Source: Rhodospirillales bacterium | GTDB taxonomy: Bacteria > Pseudomonadota > Alphaproteobacteria > Acetobacterales > Acetobacteraceae | DNA length: 64,000 nucleotides | Assembly (NCBI GenBank): GCA_025352665.1 | Contig: JANXSM010000045.1 | Location: 35,722 to 99,721, forward strand | Direction of reading: 5' to 3' | Shown: positions 28,618-37,089 of the stretch, one piece after another | How positions within the stretch are numbered: position 1 is the stretch's first letter | How the letters are laid out: every line of letters begins with the position of its first letter | Notes under the pieces: generated by a model | Told to the model about the DNA's origin: nothing | The model's input: only the letters and a program-made list of their open reading frames with translations | The model's database searches: none | Translations under genes and position numbers: made by a program

Positions 28618-30110
28618 GCGATGCTGAGGACGAGGGCGGCCGCATCTTCTTTGCCAAACCGCGACGGGCACCCGATCGCAACACCGAGGTAGAGCTGTTC
28701 AGCGTCGGCGTCGACATCGGCTCCGCCACCTCGCATCTGGTGTTCTCGCGTCTGGTTCTCCAACGCAGCGGCAGCCGCACCCGGCTGCGGTCCAGCGAAG
28801 TCGTGCACGACGGCGACATCTTGCTGACACCCTATGCCGAGCACGAAACAATCGATACCGCTGCGCTCGGCCGTTTCGTCGGCGATCAGTACGAAAAGGC
28901 CGATATCGACCCTGAGATGATCGACACCGGGGCCCTGATCCTGACCGGGCTTGCAGCGCGCAAACGCAACGCGCGCGCGATCGGCCAGCTGTTCGCGGGC
29001 GAGACCGGCAAGTTCGTTGCCGTGACAGCGGGCGACGCGCTGGAAACGACACTGTCAGCGCACGGCTCCGGAGCTGTGGCGATGTCTGCGCGCGACCAGC
29101 TGCGGGTGATGAACATCGACATCGGCGGCGGCACCAGCAAGATCGCAGTCGCGGATCGCGGTCTGGTTACCGATATCACCGCGATCGACGTCGGTGCGCG
29201 GCTTGTGCTGGTCAATGCCGCCGGTGCTGTCACGCGCATCGAACCGCGGGCACTGGATTTCGCAGGCGACGCCGGGGCGGCCCTGCAGCTCGGTGAAATT
29301 CCCGCCGAAGGCGCGCTGGCCGCCATCGCCGACATGATGGCGCAGCGCTTGTTCGAAGCCGTGGGCGGCGCCCCGCTGACCGAGGCAGGATTGGCCCTGC
29401 ACCGCCTACAGCCCTTGGCGAACCGGCAGCAGCCAGACCTGCTGATGTTCTCAGGCGGTGTCGCCGAATATATTTACGGCCGCGAGAACCGTCGCTTCGG
29501 CGATCTGGGACCGCTGCTCGCCGATGCGGTGCTGACGCGCATGCGCCGCTGGGGCCCGGTGCTGCGCTTCGGCGCCGAGGGAATCCGCGCCACGGTGGTG
29601 GGCGCCTCGCAGAACACCGTGCAGGTCAGCGGCACCACGATCTACGTGCATCCGCCGCGGGTGCTGCCGCTGCATGGCCTGGCCGTGATCGCGCCAGACT
29701 TGCCGCTCGATGGCGAATACATTGAGACATCGGCAATTGTGCAGGCGATCGAAGGCGCTTTGCGGCGGTTGGACCTGCAGCGCAACGAGACCCCGGTGGC
29801 GCTGTTCTACCGCTGGTCCGGCTCGGCCACACACGACCGGCTGGACGCGTTCTGCCGCGGCATCACCCAGGGGCTGGCATCGCACTTGGCAGCTGGCCAG
29901 CCGCTCGTGCTAGTCGGCGACGGCGATGTCGGGGGGCTGGTGGGCGTGCATTGTGCGTCGGTGCTGCGGCTGACGGCGCCGGTCGTCTCGATCGACGGCA
30001 TCGTGCTGCGCGATTTCGACTACTGCGACATCGGTGTGCCGATGGATGCGTCAGGCGCGTTGCCGGTGGTTATCAAGTCCCTGGTGTTCCCTAACGCTAC
30101 GACTGCATAG
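28614..30110 (+). CDS. EutA-like reactivating-factor ATPase 1
   Basis: 498 residues of the EutA family, ASKHA-fold ATPases known as ethanolamine ammonia-lyase reactivases. Motifs are FSVGVDIGSATSHLVFSRL (phosphate 1), ILTGLAARKRNARAIGQLF, MNIDIGGGTSKIAVAD (phosphate 2), LLMFSGGVAEYIYGRE and VIKSLVFPN at the end. No eutB or eutC, and no B12 riboswitch, was seen in the window, so an ethanolamine role is not supported. Its partner is a double-cupin protein whose gene overlaps its own. It may be a chaperone-type ATPase or may act directly on a metabolite. It is convergent with the ferredoxin reductase gene, six bases apart. Confidence 0.85.
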   Translation: MSDAEDEGGRIFFAKPRRAPDRNTEVELFSVGVDIGSATSHLVFSRLVLQRSGSRTRLRSSEVVHDGDILLTPYAEHETIDTAALGRFVGDQYEKADIDPEMIDTGALILTGLAARKRNARAIGQLFAGETGKFVAVTAGDALETTLSAHGSGAVAMSARDQLRVMNIDIGGGTSKIAVADRGLVTDITAIDVGARLVLVNAAGAVTRIEPRALDFAGDAGAALQLGEIPAEGALAAIADMMAQRLFEAVGGAPLTEAGLALHRLQPLANRQQPDLLMFSGGVAEYIYGRENRRFGDLGPLLADAVLTRMRRWGPVLRFGAEGIRATVVGASQNTVQVSGTTIYVHPPRVLPLHGLAVIAPDLPLDGEYIETSAIVQAIEGALRRLDLQRNETPVALFYRWSGSATHDRLDAFCRGITQGLASHLAAGQPLVLVGDGDVGGLVGVHCASVLRLTAPVVSIDGIVLRDFDYCDIGVPMDASGALPVVIKSLVFPNATTA

Positions 30111-30116
30111 CCCTGG

Positions 30117-31349
30117 TCAGGAAGCAGATTTCAGCGACTTGTAGATGTCTGTGAGTTTAACAGCGGGGTTACCGAGGGCGGCGCTGTCCACTGGCAATTT
30201 CGTGCCGATGATCTGCTTGGCCACCCTGAGGTCGCGCGCGGCATTAAGGCCGACAGCACAGACCACGCGGCCATCCACCAGTTCGAACAGCACTCCGGCA
30301 TAACCATCGAGATCACCGCGTTCGACCACCGTGGCCTGGGGATCGGTCAGGCCGGTGATCTGCATGTTGATGCCGTATTGGTCGGACCAGAACCACGGCA
30401 CCTCGGCGTAGACATGGTCCTGGCCCAAGATCGTCTTGGCCACCGCGATCGCCTGATTCTGTGCGTTCTGCCACGATTCCAGCCGAAGCGAATGGCCCAG
30501 CAACGGGTTGTGGTGATGGGCGACATCGCCGGCCGCATAGATTGCAGGGTCGTTACTGCGACCCTGGGCGTCGACCAGGATGCCGTTGTCGACGGCAAGG
30601 CCGGCAGCACTTGCCAGTTCGTCGTTGGGAATGACGCCGATGCCGACCACGACAGCATCGGCCTGCAGCCTCTCACCCGAACGCAGATGCACGATGGGCC
30701 GCTCGCCTTCGATTGCGATGACGCCCGCGTGGAAACGCAGATCTACGCCGCGTTCGCGGTGCAGTTTCGCATAGAGTTCGCTGATGCGTTCAGGCACGCC
30801 GCGCGCCATGGCCCGCGGGGCTGCTTCCAGCACCGTCACCGCACAGCCATGCGCGCGGGCGGCCGCTGCCACTTCCAGGCCGATGAACCCGGCGCCGATG
30901 ATCACCAGATGGGCGCCGTCCACCAGGCAAGGGCGCAGCGCCTGGCTGTCCTCGATGGTGCGGATGGTCAGCACACGCGGATGGCTGTGGTGCAGGATCG
31001 GCAATTGGCGCGGCGTGGTGCCGGTGGCCAGGATCAGCGCGCCGTAGCTGAGGCTGCTGCCGTCGGCAAGTGCCACGGTCCGCGCCGCGCGGTCGATCGC
31101 AGTGACCGCCACGCCAAGCCGGCGTTCCACCTTGTGTTCGTCGTACCAAGCAGCCGGGCGCACCCAAACGATACGCTCCTGTCCAAGGTCGAGCAGCATC
31201 TCCTTGGACAGCGACGGCCTCTCGTACGGCAGGTGCTTCTCGGCACCCACCAGCGTGATCGCGCCGGCAAACCCCTGCCCGCGCAAAGCCTCGATGGCTC
31301 GGCCGCCCGCCTGCCCGGCCCCGACCACAACCACGTGGTCGGGGATCAT
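30117..31349 (-). CDS. FAD-dependent ferredoxin reductase
   Basis: 410 residues of the oxygenase-coupled NADH-dependent ferredoxin reductase type (BphA4/HcaD/putidaredoxin reductase-like). The FAD-binding GxGxxG is VVVVGAGQAGGRAIEAL; LPYERPSLSKEML is a hallmark of this group. The NAD(P)-binding motif is LVIIGAGFIGLEVAAAAR, and IYAAGDVAHHHNP is the second FAD motif, followed by the reductase C-terminal domain. It should pass electrons from NAD(P)H to the Rieske ferredoxin encoded two genes upstream. Its start overlaps the pdxA-like stop (ATGA). Confidence 0.92.
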   Translation of the reverse strand: MIPDHVVVVGAGQAGGRAIEALRGQGFAGAITLVGAEKHLPYERPSLSKEMLLDLGQERIVWVRPAAWYDEHKVERRLGVAVTAIDRAARTVALADGSSLSYGALILATGTTPRQLPILHHSHPRVLTIRTIEDSQALRPCLVDGAHLVIIGAGFIGLEVAAAARAHGCAVTVLEAAPRAMARGVPERISELYAKLHRERGVDLRFHAGVIAIEGERPIVHLRSGERLQADAVVVGIGVIPNDELASAAGLAVDNGILVDAQGRSNDPAIYAAGDVAHHHNPLLGHSLRLESWQNAQNQAIAVAKTILGQDHVYAEVPWFWSDQYGINMQITGLTDPQATVVERGDLDGYAGVLFELVDGRVVCAVGLNAARDLRVAKQIIGTKLPVDSAALGNPAVKLTDIYKSLKSAS

Positions 31350-32341
31350 GCGGCGGCGCGTCGGGCCGCCGCACCCGCCAGGCGCTGCACGGCTTCCACC
31401 ACGGCTTCCGGACTTGCCTTGTTCTGGCCGGCGATGTCGAGCGCGCTGCCATGCGCCACGGAGGAGAACAGGATCGGCGTGCCGATGGTCATGCCGGCGG
31501 TACGGTTGGTGGCCAGCAGCTTGGCGGCGAGATGGCCCTGGTCGTGATACATCACGATGAAGGCGTCGTAGCCCTGCTTGTGAAACATCGTGTCGGCGCC
31601 GAACGGGCCCTCCACGTCGAGACCCGCCTGGCGGGCCGCGGCCATGGCAGGTTCGATCGTGGTCGCTTCCTCGTCGCCGAACATCGAATGCTCGCTGGCA
31701 TGCGGGTTGAGGCCCGAGACGGCGATGCGGGGCCTGGCCACGCCGAGGCCGCGCAGCACCTGATCGGTTGCCTCCATGACCCTGACCAGCCGCTCATGGG
31801 TGATCAGGTCGATGGCCCGGCGCAGGCCGACATGCAGCGTGGTGTGGACGATCTTCTTCTCGTCGAAGCACAGCATGAGGAACGCGTCATCGATTGGCGT
31901 TCCCGTGCAGCGTGCGACGAATGAGGGGTAGCCGTCGAATGCGATGCCCGCCTGGTGGATAGAAAGCTCGGTCTGCGGGCAGGCGACGACGGCGCCGACC
32001 GCACCGTCCATGGCGCCTTTGATGGCGAAGGCCGCCGCATCCACCGCCGCCTGGCCGTGCTGGGCCGCGATCTCGCCGGGACGCAACGCGATTTCACGAA
32101 ATTGGCGCAGGTCGATGATCTCGACCTTGCCGGTCGAGCCCGCCTCGGCGAAACGGTCGATCGTGGCGATGTCGGCAGCGATCCCGCAGGACTGCGCGTG
32201 CCATTCAAGCGCCTCGCGGTCGCCGACCAACACAGGGCGGCAGACCGCAGCCACCCGGGGATCCTGCGCCGCCTTCAAGGCGATTTCGGGCCCGATGCCG
32301 GCCTGGTCGCCCAGCGCCAATGCAATAATTGGAAGCGTCAT
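31346..32341 (-). CDS. PdxA-family dehydrogenase (likely cis-dihydrodiol dehydrogenase)
   Basis: 331 residues of the PdxA family. Motifs include ALALGDQAGIGPEIALKA, ACPQTELSIHQAG, VSGLNPHASEHSMFGDEE with a metal-ligand His, and FIVMYHDQGHLAAKLL with the second His. True PdxA oxidises 4-hydroxythreonine phosphate in vitamin B6 synthesis. Members of this family in aromatic clusters, such as TphB in terephthalate degradation, dehydrogenate and decarboxylate cis-dihydrodiols. The location between ferredoxin and ferredoxin reductase genes, with four-base overlaps on both sides, strongly favours the second role. The substrate is inferred. Confidence 0.88.
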   Translation of the reverse strand: MTLPIIALALGDQAGIGPEIALKAAQDPRVAAVCRPVLVGDREALEWHAQSCGIAADIATIDRFAEAGSTGKVEIIDLRQFREIALRPGEIAAQHGQAAVDAAAFAIKGAMDGAVGAVVACPQTELSIHQAGIAFDGYPSFVARCTGTPIDDAFLMLCFDEKKIVHTTLHVGLRRAIDLITHERLVRVMEATDQVLRGLGVARPRIAVSGLNPHASEHSMFGDEEATTIEPAMAAARQAGLDVEGPFGADTMFHKQGYDAFIVMYHDQGHLAAKLLATNRTAGMTIGTPILFSSVAHGSALDIAGQNKASPEAVVEAVQRLAGAAARRAAA

Positions 32342-32670
32342 GTGCGGCTCTCCTCAGGGTCGATGCATACTTTTCCATCCACTACATGGGCGGTCCAGAT
32401 GCGCAGGGCGTCGGTGCAGGGGGCGGCGGTGGGCGCCCCGGTGATAAAGTTGAATCGGCCCTGGTGGAACGGGCACTCCACTTCGTTGTCCTCTATGAAA
32501 CCCTCAGAAAGGTTGCCGGGACCGTGGGTGCACAGATCCTGCGTGACGTAGTAGGCGCCATCCTTGACGAACACGGCATAGACAGCGCCGCTGGCCATGG
32601 CCTGGACCGGCGTGTCCTCCTCGACGTCGGCGGCGTCGCACAGGGCGACAAGGTTCGAAGATTCCGACAT
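32338..32670 (-). CDS. Rieske [2Fe-2S] ferredoxin
   Basis: 110 residues with a complete Rieske cluster site: CTHGPGNLSEG (Cys-X-His) and CPFHQGRFNF (Cys-X2-His), 19 or so residues apart. It is the electron carrier between the FAD reductase and the oxygenase. It is the first gene of a three-gene minus-strand operon (ferredoxin, PdxA-like, reductase). The 35-bp candidate operator ends only 22 bp before its ATG, and the intergenic region is shared with the iclR gene. Confidence 0.93.
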   Translation of the reverse strand: MSESSNLVALCDAADVEEDTPVQAMASGAVYAVFVKDGAYYVTQDLCTHGPGNLSEGFIEDNEVECPFHQGRFNFITGAPTAAPCTDALRIWTAHVVDGKVCIDPEESRT

Positions 32671-32692
32671 AAGTCCCTTCCCGCGGTGTCAT

Positions 32693-32727
32693 GTTCACTC
32701 AGCGCACGTAACACGCCAGTTTCGCAC
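32693..32727 (-). promoter_or_regulatory. Candidate IclR operator, ferredoxin operon/iclR divergent promoter
   Basis: On the minus strand: GTGCGA (32727-32722), 14 bases, then GTGCGC-TGA-GTGAAC (32707-32693), with one deviation (GTGAAC) in the palindrome and A at the sixth base of the half-site. It lies between the ferredoxin operon and iclR, so autoregulation is possible. Confidence 0.65.
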
Positions 32728-32850
32728 AAAATACGGGGGTGCCAGAGTGTGTCAACGGGAAGCTGGCGCGCGCGCCGAGCCCATGATTGACGACCTAGGG
32801 CCTGGGGTTTACGGATGTGCGCTAGGCGAACATGACGGATTTGTAAAGTG

Positions 32851-33645
32851 ATGCCCGATCAGATGGTTGTTGAGTCGGAAGACCCGGCTGAGAGCCGCAA
32901 CTACGTCACGGCCCTGGCCCGCGGCCTTGCCGTAATCAAGGCGTTCAACGGCCAGCCGCCACAGATGACCCTCTCCGATGTGGCGCGGGTGGCAGACTTG
33001 CCGCGGGCCACGGTGCGGCGCTGCCTGCTGACGTTGCAGGCGCTGGGCTACGCAAGGTCGAGCGGCCGGTTTTTCTCGCTCTCCCCACAGGTGCTGACCC
33101 TGGCGCAGGCCTATCTGGGCTCGAGCGTGCTGCCCCGGGTGGCGCAACCGTTCCTGGAGCGGGTGAGCGAGACGATCGCGGAATCGTGCTCCGTCTCGAT
33201 CCTGCACGGCGAGGAGGTGATCTACGTCGCCCGCTCCACCCGAAAACGCATGGCCTCGCTGCATCGCGACGTCGGCACCCATCTGCCGGCGTTCTGCACC
33301 TCCATGGGCCGCGTTCTGCTGGCATCCCTCACACCGGTTGAGCTCGACACGTTCCTGCGCACAGCCAAATTGGTCGCCTTCACCCCCCACACGATCACCG
33401 CGCCCGACGCCCTGCGCGCGGTGCTGGCCCAGGTGGCGCGGGAGGGCATCTGCGTGGTGGACCAGGAGCTGGAGATCGACCTGCGCTCCTTGGCCGTCCC
33501 CATCCACAACGGCCAGGGCCGCATCGTGGCGGCGCTGAACGTCAGCACCCAGGCAGGGCGCACCTCGCGCGAGCACATGCTTGAGGTGTTCCTGCCCGTG
33601 CTGCGTACCGCGGCGGCGGACATGCGACCCTTATTGATCGGGTGA
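32851..33645 (+). CDS. IclR family transcriptional regulator (PcaR/PobR type)
   Basis: About 264 residues. The N-terminal winged helix-turn-helix (about 18-80) reads YVTALARGLAVIKAFNG and MTLSDVARVADLPRATVRRCLLTLQALGYA. The C-terminal effector domain contains SCSVSILHGEEVIYVARS, LPAFCTSMGRVLLA and VDQELEIDLRSLAVPI. This is the branch that controls protocatechuate and hydroxybenzoate pathways. It is divergent from the ferredoxin operon. It is the obvious candidate for binding the 35-bp operators found at five island promoters. The start could also be the GTG at 32848; the ribosome binding site is weak for both. Confidence 0.92.
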   Translation: MPDQMVVESEDPAESRNYVTALARGLAVIKAFNGQPPQMTLSDVARVADLPRATVRRCLLTLQALGYARSSGRFFSLSPQVLTLAQAYLGSSVLPRVAQPFLERVSETIAESCSVSILHGEEVIYVARSTRKRMASLHRDVGTHLPAFCTSMGRVLLASLTPVELDTFLRTAKLVAFTPHTITAPDALRAVLAQVAREGICVVDQELEIDLRSLAVPIHNGQGRIVAALNVSTQAGRTSREHMLEVFLPVLRTAAADMRPLLIG

Positions 33646-33650
33646 CAAGG

Positions 33651-34124
33651 ATGGCCGGACGCACGCACCACTACCGCACCACCGTCATCTGGACAGGCAA
33701 CACCGGTGCCGGAACCGCAACCCGCGCGTCCTACAGCCGCGCCCATGAAATCACCGCCGCGGGCAAGCCCGTAATCCCCGGATCGTCCGACTCGCAGTTC
33801 CGCGGCGATCCCTCCCGCTGGAACCCTGAGGAACTGCTGCTGGCATCGCTCTCGACTTGTCACCAGCTCTGGTATCTCGACCTCTGCGCCCAATCCGGCA
33901 TCGTCGTCACCGCGTATGAGGACCACGCAGAGGCCACCATGATCGAGGAGCCGGGCGGCGCGGGGCAGTTCACCGATGTCTTGCTGCGCCCCCGGGTGAC
34001 AGTGGCCCTGGGCTCCGACCTGGCCACGGCCGAAGCATTGCACCACAGGGCTCACGCGATGTGCTTCATCGCCCGCTCGGTCAACTTCCCGGTGACGCAT
34101 GCGCCGGAGACGGTGCTGGGTTAG
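33651..34124 (+). CDS. OsmC family protein
   Basis: About 157 residues. The OsmC/Ohr fold is shown by HHYRTTVIWTGN at the N-terminus, a redox Cys in LLLASLSTCHQLWYL and a second Cys in HHRAHAMCFIARSVNFPV. These proteins reduce organic hydroperoxides with paired thiols. A GTG at 33642 overlapping the iclR stop (GTGA) is an alternative start that adds three residues. Being next to iclR, it may protect against peroxides formed by uncoupled oxygenase turnover; that is inference. The TAG stop is the first triplet of repeat R5. Confidence 0.88.
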   Translation: MAGRTHHYRTTVIWTGNTGAGTATRASYSRAHEITAAGKPVIPGSSDSQFRGDPSRWNPEELLLASLSTCHQLWYLDLCAQSGIVVTAYEDHAEATMIEEPGGAGQFTDVLLRPRVTVALGSDLATAEALHHRAHAMCFIARSVNFPVTHAPETVLG

Positions 34125-34226
34125 AGCAATATCGCCTGAGGTTGAACCAACCGTGCGATAAAATTGCTGGATAAAACAGAAGGCTAGAGCCTGATCGCTT
34201 CGCCTACCAGAAGCGATCAGGCTCTA
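34122..34226 (+). repeat. Stop-anchored intergenic repeat R5 (subtype B)
   Basis: Starts with the TAG stop of the OsmC gene. Hairpin 1: GCAAT/ATTGC outer, ATCGC/GCGAT middle, GGTTG/CAACC inner. Hairpin 2 at 34185-34226 is a perfect 17-bp stem (TAGAGCCTGATCGCTTC) with loop GCCTACCA, followed by GCCTTT. This is the best-preserved subtype B copy. Confidence 0.9.
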
Positions 34227-34651
34227 GCCTTTGTGCCTGTCGCGTGACGACCGTCTTTCGTCCGGCCCTCCCGCGTCGATGACAAGCGCCTGCGGCGTCG
34301 CAAGCGCGATCATTGACCCGACAGCGCCGGACGAAAGAGGGGCTTACATCGACAGAATGGACGGATCTGCCCATCGCTCCATCGTGGGGACGGCCCGCAT
34401 TCAGAAATTGAACGCACAGGTTTCCGTCGAATGCGACCACCTGCTGCGTCTGGCCCATGACGTTGCAACCATGCGCTCTCCAAAGCGACGACCTGACGAA
34501 AATTCGCTGACGTGCGGGCCTGCCCAGCCTCTTGCACCGCCTGTGGTCGATCGCCATCCGGTGCGGAGGTGGACATGGGGCCCCGCTGCGCCAGAGCAGG
34601 CGTCGGCGCACAAGCGGCCTGCTTGACAGCCCCACCCCGATCCCCTGTCCT
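34227..34651. other. Gene-free stretch between repeat R5 and the decarboxylase promoter
   Basis: About 425 bases. Open frames exist on both strands, but none has a credible ribosome binding site, recognisable domain or normal composition. It may be decayed coding DNA. I see no transposase motif or terminal repeats. Confidence 0.5.
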
Positions 34652-34686
34652 GTGCGCAAGCGCCGCAACCCGTTCGCTGGGCGCAC
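34652..34686 (+). promoter_or_regulatory. Candidate IclR operator, decarboxylase-like gene
   Basis: GTGCGC (34652-34657), 14 bases, then GTTCGC-TGG-GCGCAC (34672-34686). It ends three bases before the GGAGAA ribosome binding site, so a bound regulator would sit at or over the transcription start. Confidence 0.7.
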
Positions 34687-34701
34687 ACTGGAGAAAGCAT
34701 C

Positions 34702-35694
34702 TTGGCCAAACTCGCCCTCTCAATCGCCATCTGCGACTACGATCGCGTCCGTCCCCTTAAAACCGGCGAGGTTCAAATCGACGGCGCCGACCCGGTGTTC
34801 ATGTCTCTCGAACCCGAGGAAATCTTCTTCCGCGGCTTCCGTCACCAGGAGTTCGACGTCTGCGAGCTGTCGTTGAGCAGCTTCACGGTAAAAACCTCGG
34901 TGAACGACTGCCCCTATGTCGGCGTCCCCGTGTTCCCCTCCCGCGCGTTTCGCCACACCTCCATCTATCGGCGCACCGACCGCGGCATCAACACGCCGGC
35001 CGACCTCAAGGGACGCCGCATCGGCACACCGGAATATCAGCTCACCGCCAATGTGTGGGCGCGGGCGATCCTGGAGGACGAGTACGGGGTGAAGCCGTCC
35101 GACATCACCTGGGTGCGCGGCGGCATGGACACTCCAGGCCGCATCGAAAAGATCACGCTCCAGCTGGGGGACGACGTTAAACTTGAGAACGCGCCGGAAG
35201 GCACCACCCTCAACGGGCTGCTCGAAGCGGGCGAGATCGACGGCCTGGTCGGCCCCCGCGCGCCGGCCTGTTTCGAGGCGGGCGATCCCCGGGTCGACTG
35301 GCTCTGGCCAGACCCGGTGGCCGTCGCCACCGACTGGTTTAAGCGCACCAAACTGTTTCCGATCATGCATGTGCTCGGCGTGCGTCGCACCCTCGTGGAG
35401 CAGCATCCCTGGCTGCCGGCCGCCCTGCTGAAGGCGTTCGAGAAATCCAAGCAGCTGGCACTCATCAAGCTCGCCGACACCTCCGCCACCAAGGTCACGC
35501 TCCCGTTCGTCGAGGAAAGCCTGCGCGGCGCCCGCCTTTTGATGGGCCGCGACTTCTGGCCCTACGGGTACGCTTCCAACAAGGCCACGCTCGAGGCGTT
35601 CCTCGGCTACCACCACCGCCAGGGACTGTCCCAACGCCTGGTCGGCGTGACTGAGCTGTTCCACCCCTCGACCCTGGAAGCCCACAAGATCTGA
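34702..35694 (+). CDS. 4,5-dihydroxyphthalate decarboxylase-like protein (Pht5 family)
   Basis: 330 residues. It starts with LSIAICDYDRVRPLKTGEV, the Pht5 signature, then FRGFRHQEFDVCELSLSSF, a PADLKGRRIGTPEYQLTANVWARAIL segment and FWPYGYASNKATLEAFLGYHH near the end. The fold is that of a periplasmic binding protein, and many relatives are mislabelled as ABC substrate-binding proteins, but there is no signal peptide. Pht5 turns 4,5-dihydroxyphthalate into protocatechuate. A Rieske oxygenase follows 108 bp downstream, consistent with an aromatic acid route. The TTG at 34702 is supported by GGAGAA six bases upstream. Confidence 0.85.
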   Translation: MAKLALSIAICDYDRVRPLKTGEVQIDGADPVFMSLEPEEIFFRGFRHQEFDVCELSLSSFTVKTSVNDCPYVGVPVFPSRAFRHTSIYRRTDRGINTPADLKGRRIGTPEYQLTANVWARAILEDEYGVKPSDITWVRGGMDTPGRIEKITLQLGDDVKLENAPEGTTLNGLLEAGEIDGLVGPRAPACFEAGDPRVDWLWPDPVAVATDWFKRTKLFPIMHVLGVRRTLVEQHPWLPAALLKAFEKSKQLALIKLADTSATKVTLPFVEESLRGARLLMGRDFWPYGYASNKATLEAFLGYHHRQGLSQRLVGVTELFHPSTLEAHKI

Positions 35695-35723
35695 TTGACA
35701 GCAGCGCGCGTAATGGCGATTTT

Positions 35724-35758
35724 GTGCGCGAACAGGACAATGTGTGCGCAAGGCGCAC
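35724..35758 (+). promoter_or_regulatory. Candidate IclR operator, Rieske oxygenase operon
   Basis: GTGCGC (35724-35729), 14 bases, then the perfect palindrome GTGCGC-AAG-GCGCAC (35744-35758), which extends to nine-base arms TGTGTGCGC/GCGCACACA (35741-35761). It ends 44 bases before the oxygenase ATG. Confidence 0.72.
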
Positions 35759-35802
35759 ACAGATCCCTCCAGATCGCGTGAAATCCAGCCCGGAGAGCAA
35801 GC

Positions 35803-37089
35803 ATGCTTCGCCGAGAACAAAACGATATCGTAACGCAGACCGGGCCGGGGACCCAGATGGGCAACCTGTTCCGCTGCTACTGGCTGCCCGCCCTGCTCGC
35901 CGAGGAGTTGCCGCAAAACGGCTGCCCCCCGGTGCGGATCAAGCTGCTGTCGGAGCGTCTGCTGGCGGTGCGCGACAGCGAGGGCAGGCTCGGGCTGATT
36001 GACGAGTTCTGTGCCCATCGCGGCGTATCCCTGTGGTTCGGCCGCAATGAGGAAGGCGGCCTGCGCTGCCCGTATCACGGCTGGAAATACGACGTGTCCG
36101 GCGCGTGCATGGAAATTCCGTCCGAGGCGGAGGAGTCGGGCATGTGCGATCGCATCCGCCTGAAATCCTACCCGCTGATCGAACGCGGCGGCGTGCTGTG
36201 GACCTATATGGGCCCGCCCGACCAGCAGCCACCCGCGCCCGAGTGGGAATTCGCCACCGTGCCCGCCGACCAGAGCTTCACTTCCAAGCGCCTGCAGGAA
36301 ACCAATTGGCTGCAGGCTCTGGAGGGCGGGATCGACAGCAGCCATGTCTCGTTCCTGCATCGCGGAAACCTCAATTCGGATCCGCTGTTCAAGGGTGCCA
36401 AAGGCAACCAGTACAACCTCAACGATGCCCGCCCGGTGTTCGAGGTGGTGGAGAACGCCGGCGGCCTGCTGATCGGCGCGCGCCGCAATGCCGAGGAGGG
36501 CCGCTACTACTGGCGCATCACACCCTGGGTGATGCCCTGCTTCACCATGGTGCCGCCGCGCGGCGACCACCCCATCCACGGCCATTTCTGGGTCCCGATC
36601 GACGACGAGACCTGCTGGGCCTGGAGTTTCGACTATCACCCGGTCCGCGCGCTACGTGCGGAGGAGGTGCAGGCGATGCGCGATGGTCACGGCATCCATG
36701 TCAGCTACGTGCCCGGCACCTATCGGCCGCGTGCCAACAAGGACAACGACTATCTGATGGACCGCGCGGCCCAGAAGGCCGGCACCACCTATAGCGGCGT
36801 CGAAGGCATCGCCATGCAGGACGCCTCGTTGCAGGAAAGCATGGGTCCGATCGTCGACCGCACCAAGGAGAACCTGGTGTCGACCGACAACGGCATCATC
36901 ATGGCCCGCCAGCGCCTGCTGCGCGCGGCGAAAGCCTTGGCCGACAAAGGCACGCTGCCGCCGGGCGTCGATCCCGCGCATCACCTGGTGCGTTCCGCAG
37001 CCCTGGTACTGCCACCTGACGAGGCGTTCAAGGATTCGGCGTCCGAGGCCCTGAAGGCGCGGCCGGGCGTGGCCCAGGTGTCGGTTTGA
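35803..37089 (+). CDS. Rieske non-heme iron oxygenase, phthalate 4,5-dioxygenase type
   Basis: 428 residues. The Rieske domain has CAHRGVSLWFGRNEEGGLRCPYHGWKYD (Cys-X-His, Cys-X2-His) near residues 68-95. The catalytic domain carries the mononuclear iron ligands in GGIDSSHVSFLHRG (His-X4-His) with a bridging Asp before them. Length and domain order match the single-subunit phthalate dioxygenase/demethylase group, not the alpha-beta type used by terephthalate dioxygenase. It should hydroxylate an aromatic acid using the ferredoxin and reductase encoded at 30-32.7 kb. The next gene's TTG overlaps its stop (TTGA). Confidence 0.92.
   Translation: MLRREQNDIVTQTGPGTQMGNLFRCYWLPALLAEELPQNGCPPVRIKLLSERLLAVRDSEGRLGLIDEFCAHRGVSLWFGRNEEGGLRCPYHGWKYDVSGACMEIPSEAEESGMCDRIRLKSYPLIERGGVLWTYMGPPDQQPPAPEWEFATVPADQSFTSKRLQETNWLQALEGGIDSSHVSFLHRGNLNSDPLFKGAKGNQYNLNDARPVFEVVENAGGLLIGARRNAEEGRYYWRITPWVMPCFTMVPPRGDHPIHGHFWVPIDDETCWAWSFDYHPVRALRAEEVQAMRDGHGIHVSYVPGTYRPRANKDNDYLMDRAAQKAGTTYSGVEGIAMQDASLQESMGPIVDRTKENLVSTDNGIIMARQRLLRAAKALADKGTLPPGVDPAHHLVRSAALVLPPDEAFKDSASEALKARPGVAQVSV

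Noticed and set aside
31346..32341. Vitamin B6 synthesis gene pdxA
   Set aside because: The family matches, but its four-base overlaps with ferredoxin and ferredoxin reductase genes favour a catabolic dihydrodiol dehydrogenase.
34204..34723. Several overlapping open frames of 100-160 codons between repeat R5 and the decarboxylase gene
   Set aside because: No ribosome binding site, no recognisable domain, Arg/Pro/Gly-rich composition typical of out-of-frame GC-rich DNA. No transposase motif could be found.
34702..35694. ABC transporter substrate-binding protein
   Set aside because: The fold is that of a binding protein, but there is no signal peptide and the N-terminal signature is that of 4,5-dihydroxyphthalate decarboxylase.
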